Both the position numbers and the translations under genes were made by a program. Positions 6,089 to 11,089 of a stretch of 11,089 nucleotides of DNA are shown piece after piece; the stretch's first letter is position 1, and the number at the start of each line of letters is the position of its first letter. Origin of the DNA: UBA6183 sp964545895 (GTDB lineage Bacteria; Bacteroidota; Bacteroidia; UKL13-3); NCBI GenBank assembly GCA_964545895.1, contig CAZJHS010000096.1:1-11089 (forward strand). Direction: 5' to 3'. The notes beneath the pieces were generated by a model. It was not told where the DNA came from. It saw only the letters and a list, made by a program, of their open reading frames with translations, and ran no database searches.

Positions 6089-7079
6089 ATTTAACAAGGC
6101 GGTAAATATTACCGTTTTTGGTTTTAAATACAGTTAGCTTTTGGGTTTCAACCAAGTGGTTTAACTCTTGCGTGGCAGCAGCCATACTTATGTTACTTAG
6201 TTCGGCAAACTCGCGCAGGGTTAAGGTAGGATAAGCTCCAAATAAAGCACTCCAGCTACTATCATATGGTAATGCGCTATGCGTGGGAGCTAATTTACGC
6301 ATGGCATTTTCAAACTGGCTATATGGCCTAAAGCCATAAATAATTTCTTGCTGTTTGCCATTGCTTATCAATAAAGTTGGAAATCCTCTTACACCAAGTT
6401 TGCAGCTTAATTCCAAATCGGCTTCAAAGTTGGTTTTACCTTGCAAAGCCATATCGTTTTTTAAACGTTGGGTGTTTAAGTTAGCTTGTAAAGCAGCTTG
6501 TTCTATCTGCTCCCATTTTGCAATGTTTTTCTTTTCTAAAAACACCATTTCACGCATTAGGCGTAAAAACACCAAGGCTTTTTCTTCGTTTTGCAATTGC
6601 GCAGCTTTAAATGCAATTGATGGAGGATACGATGAAGCCAATGGATCTTCTAACCAAATATCGCCATCAATAGGCATTTGGTAATAAGCACTTACTTCAT
6701 CCCAATGGTGCGCCACATCACTAGGTTTGCTTATTCCACCGTTGTTGTAACTCCAATCGGGCAGCAAGCCGCCCATGTGATAATTTACTTGTACATGCGG
6801 GCCATAAGCTAATTTTAGTTTGCGCAATTGAGGTTCAATACCCCAACATGATGAGCAAATAGGATCGGTAAAATAAGTAATGGTAATTGGTTTAATGTGT
6901 TGGTTGGGTAAAGTATTGGTTTGGGTTGATGTACTATCTGGCAACTCGCAAACACCAGTTTCGGGGTTGCATAAAAGCGGGTTATTTTGGTTACTCATGG
7001 TTGATGTGTTGTTTTGTGCCGTACACGAAAATGTAGACAGCAGCATGTTCAGCATTGTAAATGTTTTGATTAATCGCAT
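6087..7079 (-). CDS. DsbA-family (FrnE/YjbH-like) thioredoxin-fold protein with winged-helix-like tail
   Basis: The 330-residue protein carries a thioredoxin-fold active site CSSC (Cys75-Cys78, in FTDPICSSCWGIEPQL), a second pair at Cys37/Cys44 (LLCNPETGVCELP), the helical insert with GGLLPDW and HHWDEVSAYY, and a GFPT motif with the cis-Pro near residue 235. This fits the FrnE/YjbH (SpxH) branch of DsbA-like proteins; in Firmicutes YjbH is a cytosolic redox-sensitive adaptor for Spx degradation. Residues ~275-330 (TLREFAELSNISMAAATQEL...GNIYRLVK) look like a winged helix. The N-terminus is ambiguous: from the first ATG it has a lipoprotein-like leader (MLNMLLSTFSC, Cys19), whereas an internal ATG at 6998 (MSNQNNPLLC) gives a cytosolic form better suited to a winged helix. 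It is transcribed divergently from an HxlR gene. Confidence 0.85.
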   Translation of the reverse strand: MRLIKTFTMLNMLLSTFSCTAQNNTSTMSNQNNPLLCNPETGVCELPDSTSTQTNTLPNQHIKPITITYFTDPICSSCWGIEPQLRKLKLAYGPHVQVNYHMGGLLPDWSYNNGGISKPSDVAHHWDEVSAYYQMPIDGDIWLEDPLASSYPPSIAFKAAQLQNEEKALVFLRLMREMVFLEKKNIAKWEQIEQAALQANLNTQRLKNDMALQGKTNFEADLELSCKLGVRGFPTLLISNGKQQEIIYGFRPYSQFENAMRKLAPTHSALPYDSSWSALFGAYPTLTLREFAELSNISMAAATQELNHLVETQKLTVFKTKNGNIYRLVK

Positions 7080-7094
7080 TCAATAATTTTGTTA

Positions 7095-7102
7095 TAACTT
7101 TG
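7095..7102 (+). promoter_or_regulatory. -7 box of the HxlR gene
   Basis: TAACTTTG is a perfect match to the TAnnTTTG consensus of Bacteroidota promoters, 46 bases before the HxlR start codon. The nearest TTTG (7065-7068) is 26 bases away, longer than usual, so the -33 element is weak. It abuts the opposite -7 box, giving back-to-back overlapping promoters. Confidence 0.5.
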
Positions 7103-7134
7103 GCAAAGTACGTGGTATAAAAAATACCAGTCAA
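7103..7134 (-). promoter_or_regulatory. possible promoter of the DsbA-like gene
   Basis: On the minus strand TTG (7132-7134) is followed after 21 bases by TACTTTGC (7103-7110), resembling the Bacteroidota -33/-7 pair. The predicted start lies about 20 bases before the ATG at 7079, which slightly favours the long N-terminus. The spacer holds the inverted repeat at 7114-7128. Confidence 0.35.
7114..7128. promoter_or_regulatory. candidate operator: GGTAT-N5-ATACC inverted repeat
   Basis: A perfect 5-bp inverted repeat with a 5-bp spacer sits between the divergent genes, inside the -33/-7 spacer of the minus promoter and just after the predicted HxlR transcript start. A winged-helix dimer bound here would block both. 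Binding by the adjacent HxlR protein is inferred. Confidence 0.4.
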
Positions 7135-7148
7135 TTAGTCAAATAAAC

Positions 7149-7457
7149 ATGACCAGTCAAGTTAATCAAACCAATACACAAGATTGCCCCGTGCAAGGTT
7201 TACTAAAAATGCTATCGGGTAAATTTAAACCCGAGGTATTTAAGTTAGCTACACAAGGCCCATTAAGGTTTAATACATTGCTGCGCACCATCCCGGGTGC
7301 CAATAAACAAACACTTGCCGTAGCATTAAAAGAGTTGGAGCATGAAGGATTGTTGGTTAAAAAAGTAATTACCCAAAAACCGTTACATATAGAGTACGAA
7401 CTATCTGAAAGAGGTAAAACGCTTATATCTGTTTTTAAACAATTAGAGCAACTTTAA
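7149..7457 (+). CDS. HxlR-family transcriptional regulator with single N-terminal Cys
   Basis: The 102-residue protein is a small winged-helix regulator of the HxlR family: CPVQGLLKMLSGKFKPEVFKL at the start, LRFNTLLRTIPGANKQTLAVAL (recognition helix region), LKELEHEGLLVKK and the wing ending IEYELSERGKTLI. It should bind DNA as a dimer. Its only cysteine, Cys13, is at the place where redox- or quinone-sensing relatives such as YodB and HypR carry their sensing Cys, so a response to thiol stress is plausible (family knowledge plus inference). The neighbour on the other strand is a CxxC protein, and HxlR genes often control the divergent gene and themselves. The ATG start is preceded by a 40-base leader from the predicted start site, with ACCAGTCAA repeated at 7126-7134 and 7152-7160. 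Confidence 0.92.
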   Translation: MTSQVNQTNTQDCPVQGLLKMLSGKFKPEVFKLATQGPLRFNTLLRTIPGANKQTLAVALKELEHEGLLVKKVITQKPLHIEYELSERGKTLISVFKQLEQL

Positions 7458-7466
7458 CCTAAAATA

Positions 7467-7712
7467 CTACGACTTAATTTGGCTGTAAAAAGTTGAACTT
7501 TCGTAGGCAAACCAAAATGCAATCATTAACTTTAAAACAGTACTTAGGTTGCGCATATCAAGCCACAATACCAAAAATACAAATACTGCTTTTACAGCAA
7601 ATAAGGCTATCAAACCCCATTTTACTGCTTTAATTTTTTTTACAATGGCCGTGTTTTGGGTAACCAAAAACAACAGCATTATGCCTATTATTAAAAAATC
7701 GTTTTGAAGCAT
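7467..7712 (-). CDS. small hydrophobic protein, function unknown
   Basis: From the ATG at 7712 this encodes 81 residues with two or three membrane segments: LIIGIMLLFLVT (about 6-18), then a basic loop (IVKKIKAVK), WGLIALFAVKAVFVFLVLWL (about 32-51), and a third, weaker one (VLKLMIAFWFAY). An in-frame TTG at 7721 adds three residues and is less likely. I do not recognise a family. It converges on the HxlR gene with only 9 bp between stops and no obvious terminator. The membrane-protein pattern and clean frame favour a real gene, but there is no independent support. Confidence 0.55.
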   Translation of the reverse strand: MLQNDFLIIGIMLLFLVTQNTAIVKKIKAVKWGLIALFAVKAVFVFLVLWLDMRNLSTVLKLMIAFWFAYESSTFYSQIKS

Positions 7713-7928
7713 AGTAACCAATTTTATACAGGCAAAATAGCCCTTGGGCTTGGCTTTTAAAAATGATTTTTCTTGGCTTACAACTCCAGTACTATCCGAG
7801 CTTCTTGGTAATCAAGCTGTATGGCATATTAGTCAGCCAGCCAGTTATCAACCAATGTACAAGTTTGTAGTTATGATAAAATCTGTTAAATTGCACACAT
7901 AAACTAGTGCAGGCCATTGCAGCCCTGC

Positions 7929-7936
7929 TACTTTAC
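7929..7936 (+). promoter_or_regulatory. possible -7 box before the DUF4290 gene
   Basis: TACTTTAC resembles the boxes seen before the TonB-C and DsbA-like genes and lies 16 bases before the ATG at 7953. No good -33 element is seen at the right distance. Confidence 0.25.
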
Positions 7937-7952
7937 AACGAAAATTTTATTA

Positions 7953-8786
7953 ATGAAATATCAGATGGAGATGCCCGAGTACAATACAGCTCGTGGACTA
8001 ATGCAAATTTCAGAGTACGGTCGTAACATACAAAAAATGGTGGAATACGCCATTGCCGAACCTAACAGAGATAAACGCAATAAATTGGCTACGGCCCTTA
8101 TTAATTTAATGGGTATGCTTAATCCGCATTTGCGCGATGTAGCCGATTACAAACATAAACTATGGGATCACTTATTTGTGATTAGCGATTTTAAATTAGA
8201 TGTTGATTCGCCCTACCCTATTCCAACCCGCGAAAGTGTTACCTCAAAACCTGCTATGATGAATTATCCGCAAAGGAGAATTCGTTACCGCTTTTATGGT
8301 AAAAACGTGGAGCAAATGATTGATAAAGCATCAAACATGGAAGACGGACCTGTGAAAGCTGGTTTTATAAACCTCATTGGTTCGTTTATGAAACAAGCCT
8401 GCAAAAACTGGAACGAAGAACAACTGAGTGATGAAGAAATTTTAACACACTTAGAAATGTTAAGCGAGGGTCGTATACAGCTTGATATTAATGGCGATGT
8501 GCAGTTTAACGCATTACAAAACCAACAACGCAACAATAACAACAACCGCAACTTCCGCAACAATAATGGTGGCCGCGATAACAACCGCAATTTCCGCAGC
8601 AATAATAATGGCGGTGGTAGTCGTGATGGTGGCCGCGATAACAACCGCAATTTCCGCAGCAACAATAACAATGGTGGTAGCCGCGATGGCAGCCGCGATA
8701 ACCGCAACAACAATAACGGTGGCGGAAGCCGCGATAACAACAACCGTTTTCGCAACAATAACAACAACAATAATAAACCAAGATAA
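7953..8786 (+). CDS. DUF4290 protein with Asn/Arg/Gly-rich disordered tail
   Basis: From the ATG at 7953 the protein has 277 residues. Residues ~8-185 match DUF4290, a Bacteroidota-specific family of unknown function: EYNTARGLMQISEYGRNIQKM, NPHLRDVADYKHKLWDHLF, SDFKLDVDSPYPIP, and YRFYGKNVEQMID. Residues 193-277 are low-complexity sequence made of NNNN, RDNNRNFRSNNN and GGGSRD blocks with many Arg and no acidic residue other than Asp, probably disordered and of the kind often seen on RNA-binding proteins. The tail is encoded by imperfect repeats of exactly 60 bp. An in-frame TTG at 7917 is a worse start, because a promoter-like box lies between it and the ATG. ATGs at 7965 and 7971 are also possible. 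leuS follows 91 bp later on the same strand. Confidence 0.9.
   Translation: MKYQMEMPEYNTARGLMQISEYGRNIQKMVEYAIAEPNRDKRNKLATALINLMGMLNPHLRDVADYKHKLWDHLFVISDFKLDVDSPYPIPTRESVTSKPAMMNYPQRRIRYRFYGKNVEQMIDKASNMEDGPVKAGFINLIGSFMKQACKNWNEEQLSDEEILTHLEMLSEGRIQLDINGDVQFNALQNQQRNNNNNRNFRNNNGGRDNNRNFRSNNNGGGSRDGGRDNNRNFRSNNNNGGSRDGSRDNRNNNNGGGSRDNNNRFRNNNNNNNKPR
8541..8700 (+). repeat. 60-bp in-frame tandem repeats in the DUF4290 tail
   Basis: Two full 60-bp copies (8581-8640, 8641-8700) and one partial copy (8541-8580) share ACAACCGCAATTTCCGCAGC and GGTGGCCGCGATA-like blocks. Each encodes 20 residues of the NNRNFRSNNN..GGSRDG type. The exact 20-codon period indicates recent expansion by slippage or unequal recombination; the copy number may vary between strains. 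Confidence 0.85.
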
Positions 8787-8877
8787 TTTTGGGGTTGAGT
8801 TGCTCTTGGCAACAACAAACATTTCAGCCCAAAATGCTTTAAGCTTTTGTGCTTAAACTAAGCGCAGTATTTACATC

Positions 8878-11089
8878 ATGACAGAATATACTTTTACTGA
8901 AATAGAAAAGAAGTGGCAAGACCTTTGGCGTGCCAATAAAATTTATCAAGTAACCGAAGATACCAGCAAGCCTAAATGCTATGTGTTGGATATGTTTCCT
9001 TACCCAAGTGGTGCTGGTTTGCACGTTGGTCATCCATTAGGCTACATTGCTTCTGATATTTATGCCCGATACAAACGTTTAAAAGGATTTAATGTATTGC
9101 ACCCAATGGGCTACGATAGCTTTGGCTTACCTGCCGAGCAATACGCCATACAAACGGGTCAACACCCCGAAAAAACTACCCGCGAAAACATTGCACGCTA
9201 CCGCGAACAATTAGATAAAATTGGTTTTTGTTATGATTGGGATAGAGAAGTTCGCACTTCCGACCCGGCTTATTACAAATGGACCCAATGGATTTTTATA
9301 CAACTGTACAACTCGTGGTACAACCCCGCAACCAATAAGGCCGAAGCTATTGATACGCTTAAAACACAATTTGCCCAACATGGCTTTTGTGGTACGGGTG
9401 ATGTGGTTTTAACAGGCGGTGTTGAGTTAGAATTTGCGCCATTTACCGCACAAGAGTGGAGCGCATTTTCGTTTGAAAAACAAGAAGATATTTTATTAGG
9501 TTTTCGTTTAGCTTATTTAAGCGAAGCATACGTTAATTGGTGTCCGCAATTAGGCACTGTTTTAAGTAACGATGAAGTAAAAGATGGCGTAAGTGAGCGT
9601 GGAGGTTACCCAGTTGAGCGTAAGCTTATGAAACAATGGAGCATGCGCATTACTGCTTATGCCGATAGGTTGCTAACCGATTTAGATGGATTAGATTGGA
9701 CCGAAAGTTTAAAAGAAACACAACGCAATTGGATTGGAAAATCGCAAGGTGCAAGTGTGTTTTTTAAAGTGCAAGATGCGGCTTTTGATATTGAAGTTTT
9801 TACTACCCGACCTGATACTATTTTTGGTGTAGGCTTTATTGCTGTTGCACCAGAGTATGAGTTTTTAAACGACTTGTTGCAACCCGACCAAATGGAGGAA
9901 GTGCAGGAGTATGTAGAGCTTGCTAAAAACCGCAGCGAGCGCGATAGAATGGCCGATGTAAAACGTGTAAGTGGAGCATTTACGGGTTCGTATGCTATAC
10001 ATCCGTTTTCGGGAGTTGAAGTACCTATTTGGGTAGCAGATTATGTATTGGCTGGTTACGGAACAGGCGCTGTAATGGGCGTGCCTGCACACGATAGCCG
10101 CGATTTTGCTTTTGCCAAACATTTTAGTTTGCCAATAACTCCTGTGGTGCAAGTGCCTGCCGAGCACGATTTAAATGTGGCTTCGTACGATGCCAAAGAA
10201 GGACAATTAATAAACTCTGATTTTTTAAATGGGCTTGATGTAAAAGCTGCTATTAAAAAAGCTGTTGAATATATTGAGAAGCAAGGCATAGGAAAAGGTA
10301 AAACCAATTTCCGTTTGCGCGATGCAATTTTTGGCCGCCAACGCTACTGGGGCGAACCAATTCCGGTGTATTATAAAAACGGAATTGCACATTGTATACC
10401 CGAAAAAAACTTGCCTTTGGTATTGCCTGAGGTTGATAAATTTTTACCTACCGAAGATGGCGAACCACCATTGGCACGTGCCGAAAAATGGATGTGGAAC
10501 GAAGAAAAAAGTTGTGTAGATAGCACAGGTTACCCGATTGAAACCACCACCATGCCAGGTTGGGCCGGTAGCAGTTGGTACTTCTTGCGTTACATGGATC
10601 CAACCAATACCGATATGTTTGCTAACCCGCAAGCAGTTAATTATTGGAAAAATGTTGACCTATACCTAGGCGGTAGCGAGCATGCCACAGGCCACTTGTT
10701 GTACGTACGTTTTTGGACCAAGTTTTTGTTTGATAGAGGATTTATTCCTGTAAACGAACCAGCCCAAAAGTTAATTAACCAAGGGATGATTCAGGGAATG
10801 AGTGCAAAAGCTACAGTTGTATCTATTTTGTCGATTGAAGATAATAAATACAAAAGACTAATCTTACCTCACGATTTTCCTATAACATTTCATGAAAACT
10901 ACACTCAGTCGATTAATTATCCGATAACAAATTTAGAGGTTGTGCATGTTTCTGGACAACAATTATTTGTTCTAAATAATGAAACGCATGAAATCAGAAA
11001 GAAAGAATTTAACTTTCTTGATGATCTTGTCTTTCCTACGAAACAAGACTTGGTAAGGCTTAATGATAATTTTGCTAAAAAACATAAAT
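8878..11089 (+). CDS. leuS: leucyl-tRNA synthetase, 3'-incomplete, aberrant last ~97 codons
   Basis: The frame is open from the ATG at 8878 to the window end (737 codons, no stop). It charges tRNA-Leu with leucine in the cytosol. Visible class I LeuRS features are HVGH (residues 49-52, the HIGH motif, after FPYPSGAGL), the longer insert around residues ~150-220 as in Bacteroidota enzymes, the CP1 editing domain with TTRPDTIFG (309-317) and GVPAHDSRDF with Asp406, GRQRYWGEPIP near 487, MPGWAGSSWYF, and LGGSEHATGHL near 598. Family-like sequence ends at INQGMIQG (637-640). The following ~97 residues (SAKATVVSILSIEDNKYKRL...) do not look like LeuRS, and KMSKS, expected some 60-70 residues further on, is missing. 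Codon use also shifts there. The full enzyme is usually above 900 residues. Confidence 0.93.
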   Translation, partial: MTEYTFTEIEKKWQDLWRANKIYQVTEDTSKPKCYVLDMFPYPSGAGLHVGHPLGYIASDIYARYKRLKGFNVLHPMGYDSFGLPAEQYAIQTGQHPEKTTRENIARYREQLDKIGFCYDWDREVRTSDPAYYKWTQWIFIQLYNSWYNPATNKAEAIDTLKTQFAQHGFCGTGDVVLTGGVELEFAPFTAQEWSAFSFEKQEDILLGFRLAYLSEAYVNWCPQLGTVLSNDEVKDGVSERGGYPVERKLMKQWSMRITAYADRLLTDLDGLDWTESLKETQRNWIGKSQGASVFFKVQDAAFDIEVFTTRPDTIFGVGFIAVAPEYEFLNDLLQPDQMEEVQEYVELAKNRSERDRMADVKRVSGAFTGSYAIHPFSGVEVPIWVADYVLAGYGTGAVMGVPAHDSRDFAFAKHFSLPITPVVQVPAEHDLNVASYDAKEGQLINSDFLNGLDVKAAIKKAVEYIEKQGIGKGKTNFRLRDAIFGRQRYWGEPIPVYYKNGIAHCIPEKNLPLVLPEVDKFLPTEDGEPPLARAEKWMWNEEKSCVDSTGYPIETTTMPGWAGSSWYFLRYMDPTNTDMFANPQAVNYWKNVDLYLGGSEHATGHLLYVRFWTKFLFDRGFIPVNEPAQKLINQGMIQGMSAKATVVSILSIEDNKYKRLILPHDFPITFHENYTQSINYPITNLEVVHVSGQQLFVLNNETHEIRKKEFNFLDDLVFPTKQDLVRLNDNFAKKHK
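10801..11089 (+). other. segment atypical for leuS (insertion or misjoin)
   Basis: In frame with leuS but unlike it. ATC and GTC codons, which I do not find in the first ~640 codons, appear here (two ATC, one GTC). All three Arg codons are AGA/AGG, whereas CGN dominates upstream. CTT is frequent near the end. The translation (YKRLILPHDFPITFHENYTQ, then LEVVHVSGQQLFVL and FNFLDDLVFPT) is unrecognised and reads like a beta-rich domain. It could be a domain insertion in leuS, the edge of a mobile or phage element that happens to stay in frame, or a chimeric contig end. Confidence 0.55.

Noticed and set aside
6355..7086. Plus-strand ORFs opposite the DsbA-like gene (6355-6684, 6880-7086)
   Set aside because: They overlap the conserved CxxC protein completely and show no recognisable domain.
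8294..8822. Long antisense and alternative-frame ORFs rich in Leu, Cys or Ala/Thr
   Set aside because: They are by-products of the repetitive AAC/CGC/GGT codons of the DUF4290 tail; their composition is implausible for proteins.
8794..8877. T-box or leader regulation before leuS (GTTGC/GCAAC hairpin at 8799-8813)
   Set aside because: Only a 5-bp stem is present, with no T-box consensus, no antiterminator and no T-run. T-boxes are also not expected for this phylum.
9221..10632. Several short ORFs inside leuS on both strands
   Set aside because: The continuous leuS frame with clear family motifs explains the region; the short frames are chance openings.
10790..11089. Intein in leuS
   Set aside because: The new segment does not begin with a Cys/Ser block A-like motif, and no intein endonuclease blocks or C-terminal HN junction are seen in what is available. 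The window ends too early for a final verdict.

Overview
The window looks like chromosomal DNA from a member of the Bacteroidota. The evidence is low GC with TTA/TAA-rich codon use, no Shine-Dalgarno sequences before the starts, several TAnnTTTG-like -7 boxes, and families typical of or enriched in that phylum: DUF4290, DUF2911, a YjbH-like DsbA protein, and a leucyl-tRNA synthetase with the longer Bacteroidota-type insert. A 100-N run at 1326-1425 shows that this is a scaffolded draft assembly.

Layout. Positions 1-389 hold no convincing gene, only dispersed-repeat-like sequence, a degenerate heptamer tract, a CT microsatellite and a perfect 20-bp palindrome. A minus-strand block follows: an exported TonB-C-domain protein (390-1115), an array of ~99-bp tandem units around the assembly gap (1226-1579), a tRNA-His gene (1569-1643) and an exported Mn-type superoxide dismutase (1702-2427). 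A plus-strand run of four closely spaced genes (2569-6023) encodes a polysaccharide flippase, a FlK-type hotdog thioesterase, an SDR with a non-canonical active site, and a DUF2911/TPR-like exported protein. It ends at a strong hairpin (6047-6088) that can serve both strands.

Next is a divergent pair: a DsbA/YjbH-like CxxC protein (minus, 6087-7079) and a one-cysteine HxlR regulator (plus, 7149-7457). Their back-to-back promoters share an overlapping -7 region and a small inverted repeat, which suggests redox-linked joint regulation (inference). A short membrane protein (7467-7712), DUF4290 with an Asn/Arg/Gly-rich disordered tail (7953-8786), and leuS (8878 to the window end, incomplete) complete the window.

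Most of the genes are ordinary. Three places deserve attention. (1) The tRNA-His 3' end matches neighbouring tandem repeat units and gives two U-U mismatches in the acceptor stem. (2) leuS stops resembling its family after about codon 640, with a codon-use shift and no KMSKS motif before the window ends. (3) The HxlR/DsbA-like divergent module. I did not find a clear, complete, previously undescribed system.
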